Assembly: GCF_963576615.1 (NCBI RefSeq)
Contig: NC_088708.1
Coordinates: forward strand, 53,617,196-53,681,195
Length of the DNA: 64,000 bases
Direction: 5' to 3'
Source of the DNA: Watersipora subatra
Taxonomy: Eukaryota; Bryozoa; Gymnolaemata; Cheilostomatida; Watersiporidae
Positions 11,197 through 60,400 of this stretch are shown in pieces. Both the position numbers and the translations under genes were made by a program. A model generated the notes under the pieces. That model was given only the letters and a program-made list of their open reading frames with translations. It did no database searches and was not told the DNA's origin. How positions within the stretch are numbered: position 1 is the first letter of the stretch; each line of letters opens with the position of its first letter.

Positions 11197-14100
11197 TATC
11201 TCTCTCTCTCTCTCTACCTCTCTCTCTCTCTCTCTCTCTCTCTACCTCTCTCTTTACCTCTCTCTTTACCTCTCTCTCTACCTCTCTCTTTACCTCTCTC
11301 TCTACCTATCCTTCTCTCTCCCTTTTCCGTTCTCCCTCTCTCTTCCTTTCTCCCTCTCTCTCCCTCTCTCTTCCTCTCTCTCCCCTCTCTCTCTCCCCCC
11401 CTCTTCTCTCTCCCTCTCTCTCTCGGCCCTCTCTTTCTCTCTCTCTCTCCCTTTTTTCACCTCTCTCCCCCCTCTTACCCCTCTCTCCCCTTCTCTTTCT
11501 CTCTCTCTCCCTTTTTTCACCTCTCTCCCCCCTCTTACCCCTCTCTCCCCTTCTCTTTCTCTCTCTCTCCCTTTTTTCACCTCTCTCCCCCCCTCTTACC
11601 CCTCTCTCCCCTTCTCTTTCTCGCCCTCTCTCTCCACTCTCTCTTTTTCCACTCTTTCTCTTTTCTTTCTCTTTATCTCTGAACTTCCTGTGATAACCAA
11701 ATTATGTTTAAACATTTAAACTGTTCTTATGTTGGTGGGTACATGGTGCTCTTTTGCTCATATACATCTTGTGTTTTTTCATCTTCACCAGTCGTCGTCT
11801 ACAAAGATTTTTGACTCAAAAGAAGTTCCTCTCTGAAACTCACTCGTGCAAATAAGAAAACAGTCTGAAACCATTAAACTGCAATTAAGTATGAAAATAC
11901 AGTCATATACAACATGTACATAATAAATATTGTAAAATGGTTTCTTTTAAATTTGCGTAAAATAGGCTTTATCTAATTTCAATTATGACCTTAAACAGTG
12001 TACTTGTTATATTTATTGACAACAGCAAAGCTATCACGTACATATCTACTGCTCAAAAGATGAAGCATTGGAAAATGTATTCACTTTTAGTGTTTCAATA
12101 ATTAAGTTCAATGTAGCAAGTACTAGAGCTTTAAAGTTGGATATTGTTAATCCCACTAGAAAAATAACACTTTTATTAAAGTTAGAATTCACATCTCTGC
12201 TCATAACTAATAGATTTAATGATCAAACTGAACTAGATCATCACTAGAGGTGTAAAGTGAAGGTAATTTTACTGGATACCTTGCAGTTCATTTAATATAA
12301 CTCACGTAATCTATTTGATGGACTAATGGTTCTTTGCAAACAGAACCTTAACAGCAGCTGTTTTGAATGTCGATAGACGTACACACATAAGAACTACCAG
12401 AGATTTCCTGTTTATACAGTAGGGTATTTACAGTAATTTTCTGTTTGAACAGTAAGGTACTCGCAGTAACTTTTTTGCTTGTACAGCATGGTACTTACAG
12501 GAGCTTTTCAGTTTGTACAGTAATGTACCGATACCTACAGTAATTTTTTTAGTTGTGCAGTAGGGTACTTACAGTGGCTTATCAGTTTGTGCAGTAAGAC
12601 ATTCACTGCAGCTTTTTGTTTATACAGTAGGGTACTTATGGTAGTTTTTTGTCTATCGTAGGGTACCTACAGTAATTCTTTTTTGTACAGTAGGGTACTT
12701 ACAGTAGCTTTTTAGTTTGTACAGTAAGGTACTTACAGCAGCTTCTTAATTGGCACAGTAGGGATTTACAGTCGCTTGTCTGTTTGCACAGTAAGGCATT
12801 CATTGCAGCTTTTTGTTTGTACAGTAGGGTACTTACGGTAGTTTTTTGTCTATCGTAGGGTACCTACAGTAGTTCCTTTTTTGTACAATAGGGTACTTAC
12901 AGTGGCTTATCAGTTTGTACAGTAAGGTACTTACAGCAGCTTCTTAGTTGGCACAGTAGGGGACTTACAGTAGCTTGTCTGTTTGTACAGTAGGGCACTC
13001 ACTGCAGCTTTTTGTTTGTACAGTAGGGTACTTACGGTAGTTTTTTGTCTATCGTAGGGTACCTACAGTAGTTCTTTTTTTGCACAGTAGAGGAATTACA
13101 GTAGCTTGTCAATTTATACAGTAGGGTACTTACAGTAGCTGTTCTGCTCGTAAAATAGGCTACTTACAGTACCTTCTATGTGTATACAGTAGTGTACTTA
13201 CAGTAACTTTCATGTTTATACATTAAAGTACTTACAGTAGTTTTTTTGTACAATAGGGTACCTGCAGTAGCTTGTCAATTTTCACAGTAGGCTACTTCAG
13301 TAGATTTTTTGCTTGCTAAGTAGAGTACTTACAGTAGCTTTTCTTTCTATACAATAATATACTTACAGTAGCTTTTCTGCTTGCATACTAGGGTATTTAC
13401 AGTAGCTTTTGCAGTACAAGTATATTAACCCTTATGCCTATTGTTCACAGGCAATGTACTTGTACACTAGGGTATTTACAGTAGCTGTTGTAGTACAAGT
13501 ATATTAACCTTTATGCCTATTGTTCACAGGCAATGTACTTGTACACTAGGGTATTTACAGTAGCTGTTGCAGTACAAGTATATTAACCTTTATGCCTATT
13601 GTTCACAGGCAATGTACTTGTACACTAGGGTATTTACAGTAGCTTTTGCAGTACAAGTATATTAACCTTTATGCCTATTGTTCACAGGCAATGTACTTGT
13701 ACACTAGGGTATTTACAGTAGCTTTTGCAGTACAAGTATATTAACCTCTATGCCTATTGTTCACAGGCAATGTACTTGTACACTAGGGAATTTACAGTAG
13801 CTTTTGCAGTACAAGTATATTAACCCTTATGCCTATTGTTCACAGGCAATAAGAGATAAATGTTGCGACTTGCTAGACAGCAAAGGAATAGTAGTTTTGA
13901 AATGGAGAAAAATAGATGGAGTTTGGAAGCCTATAGAAAAGGTAAAATAACCCAATTTTAAGCACTAGGGTCCAAGGTCATGCTAACATACAGTCAACCT
14001 CAGTTTTAGACTACACTACATTCAAGAAAGTGTTTAAAGAAGTGAATTATTTGAGTTTCAAAAATGTTTTTCTCGTTGCAAACAAAGTCGATAATTTTAA

Positions 14101-14851
14101 TGCCACAAAACTAGAAGACTTTTCAAAAGATCAAAAGCCAATATACTAGCTATAAGACTGATGAAAACCGAGGTTCAACTGTACATGTGGTAAATGTATG
14201 TTAAAGAAGTTTTGATTCACACATAACATCGCTGCTGTTATGAGTTGCTTTCAATCCATCAATCCACCGATGGACTTCAGTAACAAATCTGGTTCTGTAA
14301 TTTTTGCACGTTTTTTATGAGTACACATGACACAAACCATAATTCTATTCTAATCGTTCATTTGTGCTGCTTTTTACGTGGACAAATGGTGGTTACCTAC
14401 TTACTAGCCATATGGTGCAGAGCCGTATCTTATAGTGAATTGTTGAGGCTATGGCAATGCTTAGAGAGCACGACTCTCAATTAGACTGTTGCAAATAGGA
14501 TTACTGATATTTTAGTTATGTTAAGTATCATTAGTATGAATTTAATATCATGAAATTAGATAATTACCTCTATCAATAGAGCTACTGCAAACTTCTATTG
14601 CATTACTAGCTCTAACTGCAAAGTGTATGACTGTTTTACCATCATTTTAGATATGGAGCTTTAGTAATGCATTCGAAAGGCCGAGAGCTTGGCTATTTGC
14701 GGACAAAATACATATGGGAGAACACTTAAAGACGTGTCCTTATAACATTGATAAGAACCCAAACTCATCTGAGGAGGCGATCATCTCTAACCAGCAAGTA
14801 ATGATGCAGCTGTCTAGAAGGTTGAGCACAGAAAGCACTACATCTGCCTGA
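3076..14851 (+). CDS. FBXO30: F-box only protein 30/40-like, six coding exons
   Basis: Predicted substrate receptor of an SCF ubiquitin ligase. CDS: 3076-3670, 7176-7433, 7934-8080, 8804-8943, 13846-13941, 14651-14851 (1,437 bases, 478 residues). Domains in order: TRAF-type zinc finger with many Cys/His (about residues 7-95, ending HHCPASVVTCKLEWNRE as in FBXO30); a linker (LANSINNALTKIRND matches the family's LAAALDILNTATRD); a second cysteine-containing block, GLNGWFQERCPLATYGC; an F-box (KLPELVLLQLFSYLD, about residues 352-380); and the family C-terminus (RDKCCDLLDSKGIVVLKW, then FADKIHMGEHLKTCPYN). Intron phases 1, 1, 1, 0, 0 join without shifts. It is shorter than vertebrate FBXO30 (about 745 residues), mostly through a shorter linker. 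FBXO40 is the vertebrate paralogue and this gene could stand for both. It is tail to tail with the liprin gene. The exon 3 to 4 junction is the least certain. Confidence 0.87.
5156..5759. mobile_element. TA-bordered MITE of about 0.6 kb
   Basis: The two ends are inverted matches over about 20 bases (CCATATATCCCCGCATATAA at the left; the right end reads, reversed, CCGCATATCCCCGCATATAA). They are flanked by TA at 5154-5155 and 5760-5761, as expected for a Tc1/mariner-type non-autonomous element. No coding capacity was seen. Confidence 0.7.
6056..6300. repeat. Cluster of short palindromes built on ACTCATC and ACTCACT
   Basis: Overlapping inverted copies of GTACTCATCTGTAC-like and TCACTCATTT-like words run through the whole stretch and can fold into several hairpins. 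There is no gene. Confidence 0.6.
6772..6840 (+). repeat. tRNA-derived SINE head (decayed)
   Basis: An A-box-like GGCACAGGCGCTAGTG followed about 35 bases later by a B-box-like GCGAGTACAAATCCCG. There is no complete cloverleaf, so this is a SINE fragment and not a tRNA gene. Confidence 0.35.
7176..7433 (+). CDS. FBXO30: F-box gene coding exon 2
   Basis: Acceptor TTGCCCTTATATAG at 7175; donor CAG|GTAAGA after 7433; phase 1 at both ends. Encodes the linker (LANSINNALTKIRND) and the block FLCAQDFRRDQFSSHYLTSH, which matches the FBXO30 segment C-x-K-x-FRRDEFASHFKNVH. It is lysine-rich in the middle. Confidence 0.87.
7650..7745. repeat. Short tandem array, unit about 24 bp
   Basis: About four imperfect copies of GATAACTCAATGACAGATGATA in the second coding intron. 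Confidence 0.7.
7934..8080 (+). CDS. FBXO30: F-box gene coding exon 3
   Basis: Acceptor TTCTGGTAG at 7933. Encodes GLNGWFQERCPLATYGCPFT, the strongest block shared with FBXO30 (GLNGWMEQRCPLAYYGC). The donor is taken as CCTG|GTAAAG at 8080 (phase 1), which joins in frame to an acceptor at 8803. The alternative is TTTCAA|GTTTGT at 8094 (phase 0) joined to an acceptor at 8775. That adds 14 residues and is also in frame. Confidence 0.75.
8804..8943 (+). CDS. FBXO30: F-box gene coding exon 4 (F-box)
   Basis: Encodes the F-box core KLPELVLLQLFSYLDSLSIK and ends TCTAAG|GTAAGC in phase 0. The 5' edge is 8804 (acceptor TGTTGCAG) or 8776 (acceptor ATTGCCAG), depending on which exon 3 donor is used. 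The F-box recruits SKP1 in this family. Confidence 0.8.
9111..10030. repeat. Large inverted duplication with two arms of about 185 bp
   Basis: 9111-9300 and 9846-10030 are reverse complements of each other with about 10-15% differences, separated by about 545 bases. Both arms contain a splice-acceptor-like TTTTGTAG or GTTGTAG followed by the same open stretch (VQNMWKCDYKLLKA). It lies wholly within the fourth coding intron of the F-box gene. Confidence 0.85.
10245..10330 (+). repeat. tRNA-derived SINE head
   Basis: TTGGCCTACTGGATAG resembles a tRNA A box and GAGTTCAAATTCAC resembles a B box, about 35 bases apart. The flanks do not pair into an acceptor stem, so it is read as SINE-derived. 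Confidence 0.45.
10440..10720 (-). repeat. Dispersed repeat with a CTATAATAAGAGC edge and an 11-bp array
   Basis: Starts with TTTACTATAATAAGAGCC and shares, further in, ACTCATGACATTCA and TTTGTGCAG-like words with 54104-54310. A TAACACCTGTC unit of 11 bp is repeated about five times at 10601-10653, where the other copy has it once. On the minus strand the edge reads GGCTCTTATTATAGTAAA, a SINE tail seen elsewhere in the window. Confidence 0.55.
11090..11690. repeat. 600-bp CT-rich simple repeat
   Basis: Almost pure pyrimidine on the plus strand, (TC)n with scattered A and C. Within 11435-11615 a 60-bp unit (CCCTTTTTTCACCTCTCTCC core) is repeated three times. The long open frames here on both strands (Ser/Leu and Arg/Glu runs) come from the repeat and are not genes. 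Confidence 0.95.
11818..12068. repeat. Copy of a liprin-alpha exon edge and intron
   Basis: About 250 bases matching 19627-19876 with few differences, in the same orientation. The source segment includes the first 13 bases of a liprin-alpha exon (ending at 19639), its splice acceptor and its upstream intron. This copy has no coding partner around it and lies in an intron of the F-box gene. Confidence 0.85.
12405..13379. repeat. Degenerate minisatellite of TACAGTAGGGTACTTACAGTAG units
   Basis: About two dozen irregular copies, 35-45 bp apart, of a unit containing GGGTACTTACAGTAGCTTTTT and TTTGTACAGTAGGGTAC. It runs directly into the 79-bp array downstream, whose unit includes the same TATTTACAGTAGCTTTT core. 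Confidence 0.85.
13380..13850 (+). repeat. 79-bp tandem array duplicating a 3' splice site
   Basis: Six copies at exactly 79-bp spacing. Each contains TGCCTATTGTTCACAG followed by GCAAT, with the AG ending at 13450, 13529, 13608, 13687, 13766 and 13845. The last is the real acceptor of F-box exon 5 (13846). The five upstream copies carry the same branch and pyrimidine region plus the first five exon bases. Confidence 0.95.
13846..13941 (+). CDS. FBXO30: F-box gene coding exon 5
   Basis: Acceptor TTGTTCACAG at 13845, donor GAAAAG|GTAAAA, phase 0 both ends, 32 codons. Encodes AIRDKCCDLLDSKGIVVLKW, matching FBXO30 LMRDVCGSLLQSRGMVILQW, then VWKPIEK. The acceptor is the last of six identical tandem copies. 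Confidence 0.9.
14651..14851 (+). CDS. FBXO30: F-box gene coding exon 6 (C-terminus)
   Basis: Acceptor CATCATTTTAG at 14650; stop TGA at 14849-14851. Encodes IWSFSNAFERPRAWLFADKI and MGEHLKTCPYN, matching the FBXO30 C-terminal block (VWRFSTAF, FADILSMADHLKKCSYN), followed by a Ser/Thr-rich tail ending TTSA. Confidence 0.9.
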   Translation: MWSFSNAFERPRAWLFADKIHMGEHLKTCPYNIDKNPNSSEEAIISNQQVMMQLSRRLSTESTTSA

Positions 14852-15148
14852 TGCAGCTTGACAACTAGGGAAAATATTTTCTATTTATTGCTCAATTTTG
14901 TAGAGTTATAATTCTCCTAGAACAAAAATTAAACATCTAACCGCATGCCAATGACAAATGGTTTACTCGATCATTTGGTAAAAGGTGTATCCTTTAGCTC
15001 AAAATCCAGTCTATCAAAATTCATTATGACAGCTTTCAAAGATAAAAATATACATTGAGCTTGACTATTTGTGTGTACGCCACAAAGATCTATCATCCTA
15101 CATGACATAGAAACAACGGAAATAGTGTATCATACCAAAAAAATCTAC

Positions 15149-15154
15149 AATAAA
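15149..15154 (+). terminator. Possible polyadenylation signal of the F-box gene
   Basis: AATAAA about 300 bases after the stop codon. An ATTAAA near 14928 is an alternative. Position only; no cleavage evidence. Confidence 0.3.
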
Positions 15155-15280
15155 AACTGTATGTTACAAAAAAATGAGAAAACACTGTACAATTAGGTAG
15201 GATGCAATATATAACTAATGTACAGAAACTAAAAGTTACAAAAAATAAGTCTGATAAGAATATAAACGTGTATGACTGTA

Positions 15281-55505
<40,225 letters not shown>

Positions 55506-55510
55506 CTTCC

Positions 55511-57198
55511 TGCCGCTATGAAATAGATGTCATGTAAAAAATGAAATATTTTGTAAGAGAATTTTTATTCCAATCTTGAAGCAGTGAAAAACTAGGCCAC
55601 GCAAATATAGGAATGCTATACCTTCATGTAAATGGCCTAAAACTGCGAAAAAAAACTTATATGCAAAAATTAAATAAATAAACATTTTACAAATTTATGG
55701 CTCAACAGTTTAATGTTTGAGTACCATTTAATTGACAAAAGAGTGTGGTGTTGTCGTGTTTGTAATAAAACATGTTGAATTAAGAGAATGAGGTTGCCTT
55801 CTACGTAAGTCTTATAGCTACTAGTCAGTAATAATGTGATAGTCACAAAGCAAGTTGTAGTCTCACAAAACTGTTTATTCACATCATATCTATATAACCT
55901 AAATGGGAACGAACTAAATTAGCATTTGAGTTTGATCAAATATAAACTAATATACACATAAAACTTCAACTACCTGTACATTACGAGTTAAAAAGCTTTT
56001 CATTGAACTAATGTTTATATTTGAAATATAAACTGCAATAAAAAGCTCGGCTAACATTTAATTGTGTGGATAAAGACAAACTCACTAAGCTAATTGAAGC
56101 AATGATTCTATGGTAGGCTTCAAACTATACTTCTAAGCATAGTGTAATTCCAAGACTTTTTGACTCAGTACAGCCCAATATTAATATATCAAAAGTGTAA
56201 TGGCTACACGAATAAAACAACATGATGTTTACTACAAGCCTACCATACTAAGAAATTAGTGATTGTAGTGCTATTCTTTCCTCGATGGCTAGGCTACTTA
56301 CAAATCGTTTAAGAAACAGGTTAACAGCCTGAAGTAGCTGCTCAACTATCAGCATTTTCAGCACAGTTTGAAAAAAATGCCAACAATATTTTAAGAGCTG
56401 TCCAAATATATTGAAACAGCAACAACAGATATTAAAGTAGATCTGTTAGACTACAGACTGAGTAGGAAAGCTACAAACCGGTTAAATTACTTACTCGACA
56501 GCAGTTCAGTGGTAGCACACAAACCACAATGAAATTGGAAAACAATTACGATAAAAAAGTATCAAAAATTATCCATGCTGATAATGAAATATTGTAAGAC
56601 AACAATAAAAGGGGCAATCCATTCTAGATTTTTCAATGATTATTAAAGAACCTATTGACTTTGGCATTGAATATTCCCACAATGCTCTGCGATTTCCTTG
56701 ATTCGATCGTTCGTAAAAGTCGGCAATGGAGTTGCTTTTCTCTCGCTAGCGAACGAATTGATTCGCGAAAACTTAGCAACCAATAGCAACACGCATCTGC
56801 TAAGATACACAACATGGCCGCCAATATCGCGTTGTCTGACTAGAACAGTTTCTGGTGACAAATATGATGCTTTTAGATACTTAGCTTGTTGCTATTTACG
56901 AATCAACACGTATGTAGTTTTTAATAGCAATATTAGCAAGCTTGTGTAAAAATAAGTTTGTACATTGTGTTTTTATTGTGATTTTGCTGCAATTACTGCT
57001 GTCCAATAGCCATGTGGCTGTCTTTTTATTTTTTATACTAAAATTTGAAGCCAGTAGTATTTAAATGGTTTGTCAACAAAGGATATAGCAAAAGTTTTAA
57101 GCTTAAATAATAATTTATAAACCTAAAAATTATCAGCTAATTTGTGTTTTACTGGTAATGATTTTAACTAATCTTAAATACGTTTTAGACGCATAACT
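55511..57198. other. Head-to-head intergenic region, liprin to dynein
   Basis: 1.7 kb between two start codons pointing away from each other. 56690-56835 is richer in CG dinucleotides than its surroundings (ATTCGATCGTTCG, CTCGCTAGCGAACG, ATTCGCGAAAA) and contains CCAAT and ATGGCCGCC words, so it is the best promoter candidate. The rest is plain AT-rich DNA. Confidence 0.5.
56776..56790. promoter_or_regulatory. X-box-like (RFX) site
   Basis: GCAACCAATAGCAAC: two half-sites with a 3-base spacer, fitting the RFX consensus GTNRCC-N(0-3)-RGYAAC with one mismatch. It lies about 410 bases before the dynein start codon. RFX sites are typical of ciliary gene promoters. Sequence match only. Confidence 0.4.
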
Positions 57199-57463
57199 AT
57201 GGATGAACGACTGAAGTGGTTAGAAAGTCGTATTAGCTCATCACTCCGGCCACGAAATGAAGAACTCAAAGCCATGCTGGCGAGTGATGAAAACAGACTT
57301 GCTTTTCATGAATTTATCAAAAATGAGGACAGTAAAAGTTTGTATGTATACATAAAACCTCCAAAGAAGATAATCGCTTCTCTCAAGCCACCATATGAAC
57401 TTCACTCTAAGTCAATATTTTTTATGAAGAGTCAGGGAGCGAAGTTGACAAGAGACAACATTG
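57199..57463 (+). CDS. Dynein heavy chain coding exon 1
   Basis: Starts MDERLKWLESRISSSLRPRN and ends AACATTG|GTAAGT in phase 1. Lysine-rich, with IKPPKKIIASLKPPY. Divergent, as dynein N-termini usually are. Confidence 0.85.
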
Positions 57464-60400
57464 GTAAGTCATGCGTGTTCAAAAATATTTGATAAGTCTT
57501 ATTTTGGAGGCAATGTGATTTTAAGAAACTTTGAAACAATTTTGTTACTTAATGCAATTTACAGGAGAAGAAGTCACTTATACAGACTGTGATGGTGTTC
57601 TATTAGATGATATTGACTTAGTTACAAGAGAAGTGTTCCTTCCATTGCTCTGCTCTGATGAGTCACAAGTGAAGGGATCTTCAGTCAGTGCTGATCGTTT
57701 GATGGATCAGTTGCACAGAATCACAGCCAATGCTAAAGTATCTAGTGGTTATGTTAAGGTGAGCTTATGGTAGCATACTATATATAATGTTTGGCTTTTT
57801 CTGTTTATTTATATTATTATTATTATTATTATTGCGTGTTGTTGGTCTGTCTGTTTGCTTCTACAGTAACAAAGAACAGAAAATAAGGATTAGCACGATT
57901 ATTCTGAGACTTTTAACGATGTACCAATTAGCTCAGTTAGTTAGTGCAACAGTCTAATGAGCATGGGTTAGAGTCCCATATTGGCCTACGTTTTAGTCAT
58001 GGTATTAGTTGCATGTAGAGAGATTTGTGATGCGCAAAAGTTGACACATTCAAAACAATTGCTAATGTAGCACAAAAATAACAGGCTTTGACATCCATAC
58101 TGTACCTTATCAATTCTGATAATTTAGCACTGATTAAAAAGAGACCTTTTTATTTACCATGAATTTGTGTGTCCTTTTTAAACAAATCTCATATGAAGTT
58201 GATTTTGAAGTGATCACAATGGAAACCGTAGTCTGTCCAATCAGCACCACTCATTTCAATAAATCAACTATTACATAAATTATTTCTCGTTTTTCAATTA
58301 CGAAGGCTTATGAATGGAGAGAGCGGCAGAACTCTTATTACCATTGGCCACTTTACATTTACATATAAAGTGGCCAATGGTAATGAAAAAAACTACTTGT
58401 GATAATCATTTCTGTTTTAATTTTAACTATAATCAAGCTGGATGATAGGGTCTAGATATAAACCATCTAGGCTGATTACAAGAACTTTTATGCTTGTGTG
58501 GTAATGTCAGTGATTTTAGCGCTACAGTTTAGTGCATGAATCAAATTTTGCTGGTCGTAAGACAACTTACATGTATATAACAATTTTTCAAGATAATCTA
58601 TTTTGTAACACCATATATCACCATATAAAACATTATCATATACAGGATATGTCATATATTACATATATTGTATATGTATATCTTGTATATGACATATCTT
58701 GTATATGTCATCCTCCTCTATATGACTAGCCTCTATATCCATCCTCCATATGTACTAGCCTATAATAGGCTAGTACATAAACATATCCCTACTTTGAGTC
58801 TGCTCAGACTTACATAAAGCGAACCTTCCGGTATCAGCCAGCATTTTGGCTAAGAATTTAACACCAACAGTTTAGTCTCCGAAAGGTGCACAGGAGTGTA
58901 CGTCACCTTCTATGCCAAAACAAAACCTAAATTTCTCATTTTTTAGTGTCTTATTTTCTCGTAATTAGGGAGAGGTGGTGCTGTCATTGCCTTCAGTTGA
59001 AGTGCTATCGGAAGCTGCCCTTTCAACTAGTAGACGGGTCGCTGTCTTGCATGTTCTTGAGTCTACAGTCATTGGCTGGATGAAGCAAATCAAGGTAAAA
59101 GAATTAAAAAAATATCTTTCAGAACTCTAAATCATCTTCAAGATTTGAATACACCGAAATCTTTTACACTATTGCAGAATTACGCTTTTACAATTACACG
59201 AATTACATAATTACAATTTACACTTCCGAATTTGTATGACTCTATATTAAGATTAGGTGGGATTACTTGATTGAAAAAAGAAATGAAACATTGTGAATTC
59301 AATCAAATTTTTATCATTGAGCTAAACATATGATTAGCAAAACTTTTGGTTTGACGTTAATGTGTTTAGTCCGTTTTATTTTGTTACATCAACTTTTCTC
59401 ACAAAAACCTATTTAAAGGAACAGTCAGCAGTGCATGTGTAATAAAAACAACCACATAAAAGTATCACAAGCAGTGGTTTTTAGCCTTGTTGGCTGTACA
59501 GAATTCCACCAGTTTCATATTCGCTTTCAGTGAACCTTTTTATTGAAAAACAAAATATGACTTTTTTTCACATTCAAGGCAAGTATGCTTTACTGGTGCA
59601 CAAAATAAATTGTGTGTTTACATCATTGTATTCAAAGAACAAAACCAATATAATGCATGAACTCACAATAAATTACATATCTGTTTCATAGAGGTATGAT
59701 CTTAAAAATCAGTGTGACTTTGCTTTAGCCTTGGAAAGACCAGCTCAGAAATGCATGGCTGCCCTCAACATGGCAAGAGCCACTGCAATGTCAGTTTTAA
59801 AGCAAATCTGTCCTTTTTTCATTTTATGTTCAACATTCTTGAAAAAGAGTCCTCGCAAAGATATTTTTTAACATATCGTATATGTCTTGATCTTTACCAA
59901 ACCCCTGAGACTGACTCATCTAACCTCTAGGGTTAAGAACCACTAATCTGAAATAATTGTCAAACGAATTCCTTCACCATTTATTTTATGTACATTGATT
60001 ATTATTTGTGCTGATAAATTACATGGCTTAGGTTAGATCAGCAATAACTGCCATAATTTCTTTCTCTATTCAGTAACCAAAATTCAACACTAAAATTTCT
60101 CATTATTCTGCATTGTCATGAACTTGAACTTTGAACCCTGTTGAACTTTAGGGAGTGCTGAAACATGAGCCTGTGGAGGACCTGGAGAGGATATATGGAA
60201 AGAAACCGGGGCCTCTCGATGAGCTCTCGTTGTGGCAAAAAAGACAGCACATGTTACATTCTGTAGAACAGCAGTTAGACAGTCCTATTCCTAAAGACAT
60301 TATTATTAACCTCGAAGAAGCGCAGAGTCAGTATGCCGTTTCCTTCCAACAAATACGAGGAGAGATAGGACGTGCCCTAAGAGAGACGAATGAAATTCTG

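Noticed and set aside
10995-11693. 232-codon open frame rich in Ser and Leu, with an Arg/Glu-rich frame opposite
   Set aside because: It is the translation of the CT simple repeat; no domain, no codon signal and no splice support.
12405-13850. CRISPR-like array of regular repeats
   Set aside because: The window is an animal genome; units are contiguous minisatellites without unique spacers, and no cas genes exist here.
56633-56861. Short minus-strand frames starting MAAML or MSPETVLV
   Set aside because: They overlap the CG-rich promoter candidate, have no homology, and would end without joining liprin's coding exon in a supported way.
57917-57985. Functional tRNA gene
   Set aside because: A and B boxes are present but the anticodon arm does not pair and the acceptor stem is poor.
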